Shown here piece after piece: positions 28,440 to 36,949 of a stretch of 64,000 bases of DNA. The notes below the pieces were generated by a model. The model was not told the origin of the DNA and did not search any database. It saw only the letters and a program-made list of their open reading frames with translations. A program made the position numbers and the translations under genes. The stretch comes from Candidatus Hemicellulosilyticus sp. P3 (GTDB lineage Bacteria > Bacteroidota > Bacteroidia > Bacteroidales > P3). Position 1 is the stretch's first letter. Each line of letters begins with the position of its first letter. Where the stretch lies: contig LPNH01000002.1 of NCBI GenBank assembly GCA_001543385.1, forward strand, positions 124,001 through 188,000. Reading direction: 5' to 3'.

Positions 28440-29225
28440 ATGTTGACAGACATCATCTCCTTCCGCTGGATTGACCTTATCGACATCCTGCTGGTCAGCG
28501 CACTGGTTTACGAACTCTACCGTCTGCTGAAAGGCAGCAACGTGATGCGCATATTCTGGGCTGTCGTCATCATCATTGCCGCATGGCGGGTGGTCGACGC
28601 CTTTAACATGCGGCTGTCAGGTGCCATCCTGAGCGCCATCATCAACGTAGGCCTCATCGCCCTGGTGGTGGTGTTTCAGCCCGAGATACGGAAATTCCTT
28701 CTCATGGTCGGCACAAAAACACATCTGGACGGCAACGTGTGGAGACGGTTGCGTTTCTGGCACAACAACATGCAGTCGGCCAAACGCAACAACTACGACG
28801 CCTACATCCAGGCCTGCATGCACATGTCATCATCGAAGACCGGTGCGCTTATTATCTTTCGCCGCCAAAACGAACTGGACGAGATCATCCAGACCGGACA
28901 AACCGTCGACGCTCCCGTGTCGGCACCGCTGCTCGAAGCGCTCTTCTTCAAAAACTCACCGCTGCACGACGGCGCCGTCATAGCCAAAGGAAACCGAATC
29001 CTGGCGGCCCGCTGCATCCTGCCAGTCACCCAACGCACCGACATCGACCCCAACCTGGGACTGCGCCACCGAAGCGCCATCGGCATATCGGAACAACTGG
29101 ACGTCATCAGCGTGGTAGTGAGCGAGGAAACCGGCGCCATCTCCTACGTTGTGAACGGCGAAATACACCACGATGTCTCCGCCAGCGAGTTGCAACGTTT
29201 CCTTGAGGAAAACGGAGAATATTAA
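28440..29225 (+). CDS. cdaA: diadenylate cyclase (CdaA/DisA_N)
   Basis: 261 residues from the ATG at 28440. Makes the second messenger c-di-AMP from two ATP. Three membrane helices lie in the first ~85 residues; the DAC domain carries the catalytic DGA (LHDGAVI) and RHRSA (GLRHRSAIGIS) motifs. An earlier TTG overlapping the folP stop is possible but non-canonical. The gene end overlaps the stop of the opposite GT4 gene by a few bases. Confidence 0.94.
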   Translation: MLTDIISFRWIDLIDILLVSALVYELYRLLKGSNVMRIFWAVVIIIAAWRVVDAFNMRLSGAILSAIINVGLIALVVVFQPEIRKFLLMVGTKTHLDGNVWRRLRFWHNNMQSAKRNNYDAYIQACMHMSSSKTGALIIFRRQNELDEIIQTGQTVDAPVSAPLLEALFFKNSPLHDGAVIAKGNRILAARCILPVTQRTDIDPNLGLRHRSAIGISEQLDVISVVVSEETGAISYVVNGEIHHDVSASELQRFLEENGEY

Positions 29226-30289
29226 GAGAGAGATCCGCCGACACCACCGTCAAGAAGACGACGATAGAGTTCTTGATACTGCGTCATGTGACGGTCGTAG
29301 CTGAACCGTGCGGCATAAGACTGAAGCTCCCGGCTCCGTCCGGGGGTGTGTTCCCGCAAAGTCCGCAACACCTGCGACGCCATGTGCCTCGGTTCAAAAC
29401 TGTCGAAATAACAGGCGGCATCTCCACCGATTTCCGGCAATGCAGTCTGCCTCGAACAAAAGACAGGCTTACCCCACTGCATTGCCTCGACAACAGGCAG
29501 TCCGAACCCTTCATACAACGACGGGAAGAGCAATGCCTGACAGTGGGCATACAGCCAACGGCGCCCGGCCTCGTCAACCGGCCCCAGCACCCTCACATTG
29601 CCGCAACACCCGGCCTCCCTGCGGATTCTGTCGGCATACGGGTCGCTATCGTCGCCTGCAATCAAAAGATCATACTGCGGCAGACATTTCATCATCGGCA
29701 ACAAAGTGTGCACATTTTTCTTCGCTTTGAGCACACCGAGGCTGAGCAGGAACGGACGCCCTGCATCCACACCCTGCGGCATGCGTTGCACACCTTCCGT
29801 CAGCTGTTCCACGCCGTTATACACCACCTGCATCGGCGCGTCGACATGCAGATACCGCAACGCATCCTCCATGGCAAAGCGGGATATGAAACAGACCAGT
29901 GCAGACCGGTCACACTCATGCTGCAACCGACGCAGGTAACGCCGGCGCTTCGCTTCCGGCTTCTCATACATGAAATTGACATCGTGAACCGTCAGCAGCC
30001 GCAAAGTCGAACGGACGGACGGGCGGAACGGCGAGAGCTGGTGTATAGAATGCCACAGATCAAAGCGCGGCATCAGCCACGGCATGGCGCGGTAGCAGTC
30101 GTGCGCCTCAAGGTAATGTACATGCGCGCCAAAATGTCCCGCAAAACCGCGGGGCACCAGCAAAGTCACCTCGTGCCCAGGCGTCAACCCGGCCGTATGG
30201 GCTCCATACCAGCGGCCATAATTCAACGCCACCTGCCCCAAACCGCACCAAGGATGGCGCAGCATACTCAAATCTATCAGGATACTCAT
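29222..30289 (-). CDS. GT4-family glycosyltransferase
   Basis: 355 residues. GT-B fold: an N-terminal acceptor domain and a C-terminal nucleotide-sugar domain with LSLGVLKAKKNV and the GT4 signature FPSLYEGFGLPVVEAMQWG (the EX7E motif). It would add a sugar in surface polysaccharide or lipid-linked glycan synthesis; donor and acceptor are unknown. It is transcribed just after the GT2 gene (18-base gap), so the two probably work on the same glycan. Confidence 0.9.
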   Translation of the reverse strand: MSILIDLSMLRHPWCGLGQVALNYGRWYGAHTAGLTPGHEVTLLVPRGFAGHFGAHVHYLEAHDCYRAMPWLMPRFDLWHSIHQLSPFRPSVRSTLRLLTVHDVNFMYEKPEAKRRRYLRRLQHECDRSALVCFISRFAMEDALRYLHVDAPMQVVYNGVEQLTEGVQRMPQGVDAGRPFLLSLGVLKAKKNVHTLLPMMKCLPQYDLLIAGDDSDPYADRIRREAGCCGNVRVLGPVDEAGRRWLYAHCQALLFPSLYEGFGLPVVEAMQWGKPVFCSRQTALPEIGGDAACYFDSFEPRHMASQVLRTLREHTPGRSRELQSYAARFSYDRHMTQYQELYRRLLDGGVGGSLS

Positions 30290-30307
30290 AGGCGACAGGA
30301 CATATCC

Positions 30308-31069
30308 TTAGTCCTTACTTTTACTTTTTTCAAAAAGCCGTGTGTATTTGATCAGCGTGTAGAACGCCGAGACCCGTGCCGAGACAAAGCCCATGCTTCC
30401 ATCGCGGAAGCCGCCCTTCAACAGGTAGTTCTTCAGGAAAGTGCCCACAGGCTTCCACACCACTGCACCCATGCCGCAGCGACGGCCTTGCTCAAAAGCC
30501 TTTTCGCCGGCCAAGGAGGCGTACTTCGCCGTGCGGCGCACATGTTCGTCGACACTGTAGTATGTGTAGTGTAGCAGAATGCCCTTGAGACGCTGCCGCC
30601 GCACCGGACAGACATACTGCAACTGCTCGTGCACCACGCCGTCCCACCGTGCCACACCATTGCGCCACAGGCGTACATGCTCGTCGGGGTACCATCCTCC
30701 GTGGCGCAGCCAACGGCCGCAGTAGTTGTTCAGCCGGCACAATGTGTATACCGTGTCGGCGGCGAAACCATTCTTTTTCAGATCCATCAGTGTCGTTCGA
30801 AGGTCGTCCGACAGCGCCTCGTCGGCGTCGATGCTCAGAATCCACGGATACTGCGCCAGACTGTCGGCATAGTTCTTCTGGCCTGAGAAACCCTCCCAGG
30901 GGTGAGGGACAAAACGCGCTCCCGACGCCCGGCAGATAGACCCGGTGTCGTCGGTCGAACCCGAGTCCACAACAATCACCTCGTCGGCCACACCGCGGAG
31001 CGACTCAAGGCACCGCCCGATATTGCGTGCCTCGTCCTGCGTGATGATGACCGCCGAAATCCGCTCCAT
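30308..31069 (-). CDS. GT2-family glycosyltransferase
   Basis: 253 residues from the ATG at 31069 (MERISAVIITQDE). GT-A fold with the donor-binding DSGSTDDT and metal-binding DADE (near residue 87). The C-terminal basic region (KPVGTFLKNYLLKGGFRDG) is typical of the WaaE/KdtX-like branch that adds sugars to lipopolysaccharide core; this is suggestive, not proven. The open frame extends up to 31171 through the tRNA-Ser gene, but that extension is not coding. The gene precedes the GT4 gene on the same strand. Confidence 0.88.
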   Translation of the reverse strand: MERISAVIITQDEARNIGRCLESLRGVADEVIVVDSGSTDDTGSICRASGARFVPHPWEGFSGQKNYADSLAQYPWILSIDADEALSDDLRTTLMDLKKNGFAADTVYTLCRLNNYCGRWLRHGGWYPDEHVRLWRNGVARWDGVVHEQLQYVCPVRRQRLKGILLHYTYYSVDEHVRRTAKYASLAGEKAFEQGRRCGMGAVVWKPVGTFLKNYLLKGGFRDGSMGFVSARVSAFYTLIKYTRLFEKSKSKD

Positions 31070-31084
31070 AGCACCCGATAATAT

Positions 31085-31124
31085 AAAACAAGAGAGATGT
31101 CGGCTTTGACCGCCGTTTCTCTCT
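31085..31124 (-). terminator. stem-loop after tRNA-Ser
   Basis: On the minus strand an AGAGAGA/TCTCTCT stem with an inner CGGC/GCCG pairing, followed by a short T-rich run. It lies between tRNA-Ser and the GT2 start. Confidence 0.45.
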
Positions 31125-31129
31125 TTAAG

Positions 31130-31214
31130 CGGAAGGAGAGGGATTCGAACCCCCGGACCCTTGCAGGTCAACGGTTTTCAAGACCGCCGCATTCGACCGC
31201 TCTGCCATCCTTCC
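31130..31214 (-). tRNA. tRNA-Ser (TGA anticodon)
   Basis: 85 bases. The 7-bp acceptor stem is GGAAGGA/TCCTTCC; the anticodon loop is CTTGAAA, giving TGA, which reads UCA and UCG codons. A long variable arm, as in serine tRNAs, and the T-arm GGTTCGAATCC are present. CCA is not encoded. A TAnnTTTG box is just upstream. Confidence 0.95.
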
Positions 31215-31225
31215 GTTTTGCATTG

Positions 31226-31233
31226 CAAAGGTA
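31226..31233 (-). promoter_or_regulatory. TAnnTTTG -7 box for tRNA-Ser
   Basis: The minus strand reads TACCTTTG 11 bases before the tRNA 5' end. Confidence 0.55.
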
Positions 31234-31300
31234 CGAATAAATTGAAAATTTGAGCATCATTTTTTGCATGCCGTCGCTCTTCTGCATGGCACGGCTCTGT

Positions 31301-31780
31301 TCACAAGGCCATCAAGCGGTCTATCAGGGCGGAACAACCAATAGCAATGTCGTCGTAGGCGGTGTCGAAATCGCGCGTATACCATGGGTCGGCCACACCG
31401 CGGCCATGGTGACGGGAGTCGGCGGCAGTTGTATGGTCGAGCAACAGGGACAGTTTGTGCTGCGGGTCGCCACCGAATATCCGGTGCAGATTGCGCAGGT
31501 TACTGTCGTCCATACCGACGATGAGGTCGTAGCGGTCGTAGTCGGCGGCAGTGACCTGACGGGCACGATGACCGTCGCAGGCGATGCCGTGCTCCTGCAG
31601 TTTCCTGCGTGCCGGCGGATAGATCGGATTGCCGTGCTCTTCGTCGCTGGTGGCGGCCGACGCGACCTCAAAACGGTCGGACAAGCCACGTAGCGAGGCC
31701 TGATGACGGAAAATGAATTCAGCCATCGGACTGCGACAGATGTTGCCCAAACAGACGAATAGTATTTTTTTATGTGTCAT
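31301..31780 (-). CDS. low-molecular-weight protein-tyrosine phosphatase
   Basis: 159 residues from the ATG at 31780. The catalytic loop VCLGNICRSPMAE (C-x5-R-S) is near residues 9-21, and the general acid Asp is in DPWY near 131. Such enzymes often reverse tyrosine phosphorylation of polysaccharide co-polymerase kinases, but no such kinase is in the window. The longer frame to 31831 runs into tRNA-Asn and is rejected. Confidence 0.92.
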   Translation of the reverse strand: MTHKKILFVCLGNICRSPMAEFIFRHQASLRGLSDRFEVASAATSDEEHGNPIYPPARRKLQEHGIACDGHRARQVTAADYDRYDLIVGMDDSNLRNLHRIFGGDPQHKLSLLLDHTTAADSRHHGRGVADPWYTRDFDTAYDDIAIGCSALIDRLMAL

Positions 31781-31793
31781 GGCGCGGTATAGC

Positions 31794-31817
31794 AAAAAAG
31801 CCGCATCGACTGCGGCT
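31794..31817 (-). terminator. rho-independent terminator of tRNA-Asn
   Basis: Minus strand: AGCCGCA/TGCGGCT stem, loop GTCGA, then TTTTTT. It starts seven bases after the tRNA 3' end. Confidence 0.8.
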
Positions 31818-31823
31818 CTTGAG

Positions 31824-31897
31824 CTCCCCAAGTAGGACTTGAACCTACGACCCCCTGATTAACAGTCAGGTGCTCTAACCAACTGAGCTATTGAGGA
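31824..31897 (-). tRNA. tRNA-Asn (GTT anticodon)
   Basis: 74 bases. Acceptor stem TCCTCAA/TTGGGGA with one G-T pair; D-arm AGCTCAGTTGGTTAGAGC; anticodon loop CTGTTAATC gives GTT, reading AAC/AAU; T-arm GGTTCAAGTCC. CCA is not encoded. Confidence 0.95.
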
Positions 31898-31923
31898 AGG
31901 TTTCGTTCTCTCGAAATCGGTTG

Positions 31924-31931
31924 CAAAGATA
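31924..31931 (-). promoter_or_regulatory. TAnnTTTG -7 box for tRNA-Asn
   Basis: The minus strand reads TATCTTTG 26 bases upstream of the tRNA 5' end. Confidence 0.55.
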
Positions 31932-32016
31932 CAACGTTTTTTCGGATGGCACAAATTTATTTTCAAAAAAATTCAGCACATCTCCGCCGGACAGCGCAGC
32001 CGCCATCACGACAGCG

Positions 32017-32826
32017 TCATGGACGGGTGGCATACCTGAGCGCGTCGACAATATCGGAAGCGATGAGCGAGGCCTGCGACTGGCGCTGCACCGCCATATC
32101 CCCTGCCCTGCCGTGGATATAGACTCCCAGTCGGGCGGCATGGGCGCTTTCGAGCCCTTGTGCCAGCAGGGCCAGGATGACACCTGTCAGCACATCGCCA
32201 CTGCCTGCCGTGGCCATGCCGGGGTTACCCGTTGTATTCACACTGCGGCCGCCGGCGGCATCGTAGACGGTCGAACGGTGTCCCTTGCGCACTATCGTGA
32301 CACGGTAACGCTTGGCGGCATCGGCCGTATCGGTCGACGCGAAAAGGCGTGCATACTCGCCGTCGTGAGGTGTCAGCACCGCGCAGTCAGGAATAAGTGA
32401 GTGAAGCCCTGCAAGCGCAATGCAATTCAACGCATCGGCGTCGAGAACCAACGGTTGACGGACAGCACCAAGAGCTGCGGCGACAGCCTGCTGTGTGGAC
32501 GGATCGGTGCCCAGGCCCGGACCCATGGCGACAGCATCGTAACGTTCCAAGCCGCCGGGCAATGCGGTGAATCTGTCCCCGTCGGGGTCGACGGAGACCA
32601 TGGCTTCGGGCACGGCTGCCTGCAAGACCGGCACCAGATGCCGCGGCACATGCACTGTCAGAAGTCCCGCCCCGCAACGGAGACAGGCTCGTGCGGCAAG
32701 GATGGCGGCACCGGCTTTGCCATAACTGCCGGCAATGAGCAGGGCGTGGCCATAGTGGCCTTTATGGGTGTCCGTCGGACGGCAGTCCAACGTGGCGGGG
32801 AATTGAAACAAACACTGCTCTGGCAT
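32017..32826 (-). CDS. nnrD: ADP-dependent NAD(P)H-hydrate dehydratase
   Basis: 269 residues. Repairs hydrated NAD(P)H. This is the carbohydrate-kinase-like (YjeF C-terminal) domain alone: GHYGHALLIAGSYGKAGAA, AMGPGLG, LDADALN and the anion-hole NPGMATAGSGDVLTG motif. The epimerase half (NnrE) is absent and not encoded alongside, so it is not the usual fusion protein. It lies downstream of the M16 protease, behind that gene's terminator. Confidence 0.9.
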   Translation of the reverse strand: MPEQCLFQFPATLDCRPTDTHKGHYGHALLIAGSYGKAGAAILAARACLRCGAGLLTVHVPRHLVPVLQAAVPEAMVSVDPDGDRFTALPGGLERYDAVAMGPGLGTDPSTQQAVAAALGAVRQPLVLDADALNCIALAGLHSLIPDCAVLTPHDGEYARLFASTDTADAAKRYRVTIVRKGHRSTVYDAAGGRSVNTTGNPGMATAGSGDVLTGVILALLAQGLESAHAARLGVYIHGRAGDMAVQRQSQASLIASDIVDALRYATRP

Positions 32827-32849
32827 AAATCCTGATGAACGATTGGGGT

Positions 32850-32892
32850 TTAAAAACAGGAGATGTGACGCATAGACGCCACATCCCCTGTC
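32850..32892 (-). terminator. stem-loop after the M16 protease gene
   Basis: Minus strand: an ACAGGGGATGTG / CACATCTCCTGT imperfect 12-bp stem with a 12-base loop, then TTTTT. It lies 19 bases past the protease stop. Confidence 0.7.
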
Positions 32893-32910
32893 AACAATGT
32901 GTTACAAGAA

Positions 32911-35781
32911 TTATTCAGATTTTTGGCCGGCCTCGGGCTTGAGGGTCACGACAACATAATTCTTGAGGTTGATATACTTCTTGGCAATGGATTGCACATG
33001 TTTGGCGGTGACAGCTTTGACGCGCTGGCTGTAGTCCTCGAGCGAGGCGTTGCCATCGCGGCTCTCGTTGTACTGGTAACTGCCGAGTATCTGGTTCATC
33101 CAGTAACCGTTGTTTTGCATGGCGTTCTCGCGGTTGATAATCATCTGCTCCTGCACCTTGCCCAGTGTGGTGGCGTCAGGACCGTTCTTGATGTAGCCCT
33201 TGACAATTTCCAAAGCCGCGGCCTCCACATCGGCGGCCTTGTCGGGGTCGCAGCCAATGTAGAACATCCAGGAGAAAGTCTTGTCAGGCAGCAACTCATA
33301 GTCGACCTTGACCGAAGGGCTGTATGTGCCGCCCATTTTCTCGCGGATGACTTCAAGGGCAGTGATCTCCATGGCGTCACTCAGTTGACTGACAATCATA
33401 CGGTTCTTGGGAGTGGCGTCAAATTTTTCGCTTTCGCCGTAAATGATGAGCATACCCTGGTTGTCCTCGCCTTTGTAGACGGTCTCACGCGGCATACCCT
33501 TGGCAAATTTGTTTTCACGCTTCACCCAAGTCTCCTTGGCTTGAGTGCCGTCGCAGGGCAGGCTGCCCAGATATTTCGCTATCAAATCGACATCGCCGTC
33601 GGCGACATTACCGACAAAGACAAACAGCTGATTGGATGCATCGTGGAAACGCTCGCGGAAGATACTGTAGATCTTGTCGAGATTCAGGCTGTTCAGCTGC
33701 TCTTCGGTGGGCAGCAGAATCTGACGCTTATTGCCCGGATAGGCTGTTTCGTAGAATTTTTTGAGAAATGCGAACTGAGGATTCTGTGCAACAAACTTCA
33801 ACTGGTTGCGCAGGGCGTCGATGTTTTTATCGAATGACTCCTGGTCCTTGCGCGGCTCGTCATAGTAGAGATAGAGCAACTGCAACATGGTCTCGAGGTC
33901 TTTGGGCGAGCAGTTGCCCGAGAAGCCCTGTGAGAGTTGGCTGATGCTGGGGCTGATGGAGAGGTTGACACCCTTCAGCTTTTTCTGCAGCTGCGTGGAA
34001 CTGAACTGGGCGATACCGGCGTCGTCAACCAGACCCGCCGCGGACTGGGCTGCATAGACATCCTTGTCCTCATAGAGAGAGAGTCCGCCCCAGGCGTATG
34101 AGCTCATGATAATCTCGTCCTCTTTGAGGTCAGTTTTCTTGACGATAAAACGGACTCCGTTGGGCAGCGTGTATTCCTTGTATCCAAGAATGGTGTTGTT
34201 CTTGGTCATCCGGTAATCCTTGACAGCCGGCAACTCTTTGGCAAAGAGCGGCTCGTCTTTAAAGTTGTCAACCCAGGGATCGGTCTTGATATTCTTGGTT
34301 TCATTGTAGATTTTCAACACTTCGGACTCAGTGGGGAAGCGATAGCCTTCCTGGTCGGGACCAGTCAGGTAGTAGACGAAATTTTCTTCGGTGATCCACT
34401 GTTGCACCATGGTGTTGACCTCCTCAAGCGTGACACCCGGGACAAACTCCTTGGCACGCTGCCATTCCCAGCGGATGCCGGGTATCACCTCGCCCTCAAG
34501 ATAGTTGTTGGTGTATTCCTGAGCCAAGCTGTTGCTCTGGGTCTTGTTCTCCTCCTTGGCCATCTTGGTGTAGCGGCTGATAAGTTCCTCTTTCTGGCGG
34601 TCGAGCTCGGTTTGCAAGAAACCGTGCTGGTCGACACGACGCAGTTCGGTGAGCAGCATGCGGGTGGCATCCTCGATGCGGTTCTCTTTGGGAGCAGCCG
34701 AGCAGACAAAGGCATCGCAGCTGCGGCCAAGAAATCCGCCATAACCAGCACCGGCTCCCATCATAGGCGAAGTGGCTTTCTCGCACAGTTCGTTGAAGCG
34801 GTCATCGAGCATACTGTTGATAAGTTGACGGACAAGGCTCTGGCGGTAATCGCCCACCGTTCCCTGGGGAGCCTTGGGGTGCTTCCAGAAAAACATCAGG
34901 CTGGTTGATGTGGCCTCCTTATCGATGGCGATGGCAACGAGGGGCTCCTTGTTGTCGGGGATGTCGTAAGAGGGACGGGGCTTGGGGTTGACAGGGGCCT
35001 GGTGTTTTCCGAATATCTCTTTCACACGGGCTTCCATCTCGTCGACATCCTTGATGTCGCCGACAATGACCACCGCCTGCATATCGGGGCGGTACCAGTC
35101 TTTGTAGAAACGGACAATGTCGTCACGCTTGAACCCGAGGATGACGCTCTCCAAGCCGATGGGCAGACGCTCGGCATAGCGCGATCCTTTGAGCATGGTG
35201 GGCCATGTCTTGTCGCGCAGACGTTCGCCGGCGCCCTGGCCGCCGCGCCATTCTTCATGGATGACACCGCGTTCGTCTTCGATTTCCTGCGGGTCAAAAA
35301 GCAGATTGCCGGCCCAGCCATTAAGAATATCCAAGCCCATCTGCACCATCTCGGGACGGTCGGCCGGCATCTCGACATAATAGACCGTTTCATCAAACGA
35401 CGTCCATGCGTTGATACCGCGGCCAAACTCAATACCGTTCTTCTGCAGGGTGTCAATCATCTTATTGTGGGGGAAACCCTCGATGCCATTGAACGCCATG
35501 TGTTCGCAGAAATGAGCCAGACCGCGCTGACTCTCGTCTTCGAGAATGGAACCCGCATTGCTCACCATACGGAACTGAATACGGTTCTCGGGCTTGCGAT
35601 TGGCCCGGATGTAATAGGTAAAGCCATTGTCAAGCTTACCGATACGCACCTTTTTGTCGACCGGCACCGGAGCGCTGAGGTCTGTTTTCCTGGATTGCTT
35701 TTCGGCACCAGGCACCAGCTGGGCGAAAGCCATGCTGCCCGCCAGCAGGAGAAGCAGCATTGTCAAAAAACTTTTCTTCAT
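32911..35781 (-). CDS. M16-family zinc protease (PqqL/pitrilysin-like)
   Basis: 956 residues, the long form with two M16 pairs. A signal peptide (~1-20, ending AFAQ) sends it to the periplasm. The inverted zinc motif HFCEHMAF is near residue 90, with the distal Glu ~75 residues later in the ERGVIHEEWR region. The C-terminal half lacks a second zinc motif, as expected. It likely digests peptides. A terminator follows; no partner gene is adjacent except nnrD downstream. Confidence 0.93.
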   Translation of the reverse strand: MKKSFLTMLLLLLAGSMAFAQLVPGAEKQSRKTDLSAPVPVDKKVRIGKLDNGFTYYIRANRKPENRIQFRMVSNAGSILEDESQRGLAHFCEHMAFNGIEGFPHNKMIDTLQKNGIEFGRGINAWTSFDETVYYVEMPADRPEMVQMGLDILNGWAGNLLFDPQEIEDERGVIHEEWRGGQGAGERLRDKTWPTMLKGSRYAERLPIGLESVILGFKRDDIVRFYKDWYRPDMQAVVIVGDIKDVDEMEARVKEIFGKHQAPVNPKPRPSYDIPDNKEPLVAIAIDKEATSTSLMFFWKHPKAPQGTVGDYRQSLVRQLINSMLDDRFNELCEKATSPMMGAGAGYGGFLGRSCDAFVCSAAPKENRIEDATRMLLTELRRVDQHGFLQTELDRQKEELISRYTKMAKEENKTQSNSLAQEYTNNYLEGEVIPGIRWEWQRAKEFVPGVTLEEVNTMVQQWITEENFVYYLTGPDQEGYRFPTESEVLKIYNETKNIKTDPWVDNFKDEPLFAKELPAVKDYRMTKNNTILGYKEYTLPNGVRFIVKKTDLKEDEIIMSSYAWGGLSLYEDKDVYAAQSAAGLVDDAGIAQFSSTQLQKKLKGVNLSISPSISQLSQGFSGNCSPKDLETMLQLLYLYYDEPRKDQESFDKNIDALRNQLKFVAQNPQFAFLKKFYETAYPGNKRQILLPTEEQLNSLNLDKIYSIFRERFHDASNQLFVFVGNVADGDVDLIAKYLGSLPCDGTQAKETWVKRENKFAKGMPRETVYKGEDNQGMLIIYGESEKFDATPKNRMIVSQLSDAMEITALEVIREKMGGTYSPSVKVDYELLPDKTFSWMFYIGCDPDKAADVEAAALEIVKGYIKNGPDATTLGKVQEQMIINRENAMQNNGYWMNQILGSYQYNESRDGNASLEDYSQRVKAVTAKHVQSIAKKYINLKNYVVVTLKPEAGQKSE

Positions 35782-35822
35782 AATATTACGGGGTTTGGTT
35801 AAAAAATGTGTAAAATGTTTGT

Positions 35823-36074
35823 TCAGTCTTCAACTTGCAACACCGCCTCGTCCAGCTGCCATTTTGCCTCATCGGAACGGTATTCAAGCACGTCGCCCGG
35901 CTGACAGTCGAGCACTTGGCAGATACGCTCCAGTGTGCTGAAGCGGACGGCCTTGGCTTTGCCGGTCTTGAGGATAGAGAGATTAGCGGGCGTAATGTCA
36001 ACACGCTCGGACAACTCCGAGAGCGACATCTTGCGCCGCGACATCATCACATCCAGATTGACAACGATGGCCAT
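35823..36074 (-). CDS. XRE-family HTH regulator (DUF2975 partner)
   Basis: 83 residues. The helix-turn-helix is MSLSELSERVDITPANLSIL (~16-35) followed by FSTLERICQVLDCQPGDVLEY, the compact YozG/Cro type. Such proteins sit next to DUF2975 membrane proteins in many genomes, and the pair is thought to form a membrane-linked regulatory unit; the effect is unknown. Its start is 19 bases after the DUF2975 stop. Confidence 0.88.
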   Translation of the reverse strand: MAIVVNLDVMMSRRKMSLSELSERVDITPANLSILKTGKAKAVRFSTLERICQVLDCQPGDVLEYRSDEAKWQLDEAVLQVED

Positions 36075-36093
36075 ACGGTAGTTGAAAGGCGGG

Positions 36094-36786
36094 TTATATG
36101 GTAAGATCCTGCTCCTGTTGCATCGTTTGGCCGATATGTATCAACTCGGCCACAAACAAGACTACGAGAGCAAAAAATATGCGGGTGAAATGGATTGTAT
36201 AGCGGATCTGCGGCACCCAGTCGGTGGACTGCAGCACGGCGTAGGCCGCCTTGCGTTCGAAGAAGAGGGAAGTGTCGACAGCCAGTGTCATCAGCAACAT
36301 CAGCACGCCAACGGCCCGCAGCATACGCACATTGCGCCACTGGAACACCCGTCCGCTTCTAATCGTGCGGTGCACGGCTGTGAGCATAATCACCACCAGC
36401 ACCACGATGGCCAGCATGGCCAGCATGGAGAACAACTGCAGCACAAAAGCCCACGCGACCAGCGGCGAAGACGAGACATCGGCATTATTGGAAAAGACGG
36501 CCATATCGAATGTCGACACACGCGCCAATATCTCACCGCCGGTAGCGACGCCCTCCACACGGAAGGTGTGAAGCGTGTCGGAATCGGAACAAGGAAGGTC
36601 TGTGACTCCCAACACAAACGGACGATCGCCCGACACGGTGCGTCCGACCTGCCGCAGTAAAAAAGAATCCTCCGAACTGGCCAGCTGCAGGAAGAACAAT
36701 GCAGCACAAAACAGCACAATGCCCACAAATGCGGCATAGATGAGCCAAAGGCGACGGATAGTGTTTGTAGTGTGGTCCATTGACAT
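36094..36786 (-). CDS. DUF2975 membrane protein
   Basis: 230 residues from the ATG at 36786; the ATG at 36780 has better spacing to an AAGGA box and is an equal alternative. Four membrane helices: one near the start, two in the middle (~105-130 and ~150-175) and one near the end, with a ~70-residue outside loop after the first. A RTIRSGRVFQWRNVRMLR segment after helix 2 matches DUF2975. It is encoded directly before the XRE regulator. Confidence 0.8.
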   Translation of the reverse strand: MSMDHTTNTIRRLWLIYAAFVGIVLFCAALFFLQLASSEDSFLLRQVGRTVSGDRPFVLGVTDLPCSDSDTLHTFRVEGVATGGEILARVSTFDMAVFSNNADVSSSPLVAWAFVLQLFSMLAMLAIVVLVVIMLTAVHRTIRSGRVFQWRNVRMLRAVGVLMLLMTLAVDTSLFFERKAAYAVLQSTDWVPQIRYTIHFTRIFFALVVLFVAELIHIGQTMQQEQDLTI

Positions 36787-36804
36787 GCTTCCTTGATACA
36801 GGTG

Positions 36805-36812
36805 CAAAGATA
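36805..36812 (-). promoter_or_regulatory. TAnnTTTG -7 box for the DUF2975-XRE operon
   Basis: The minus strand reads TATCTTTG 19 bases upstream of the ATG at 36786. Confidence 0.55.
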
Positions 36813-36871
36813 GCAATAATTATTGAATTGCAAAATATTTTTTTTGTTTTTCGATAAATATCGGATGTAAA

Positions 36872-36908
36872 AACAAAAAAAAGGAGACGGGCTGAACAGC
36901 CCGTCTCC
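36872..36908 (-). terminator. rho-independent terminator of the OmpA-like gene
   Basis: Minus strand: GGAGACGGGC/GCCCGTCTCC perfect 10-bp stem, 6-base loop, then TTTTTTTTG. It lies about 40 bases after the stop codon. Confidence 0.9.
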
Positions 36909-36949
36909 CGAAGTTATCGCTATCCGAAGTCCGGATAAGATGTCGATTA

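Noticed and set aside
31070-31171. longer start for the GT2 gene
   Set aside because: The extension reads through tRNA-Ser.
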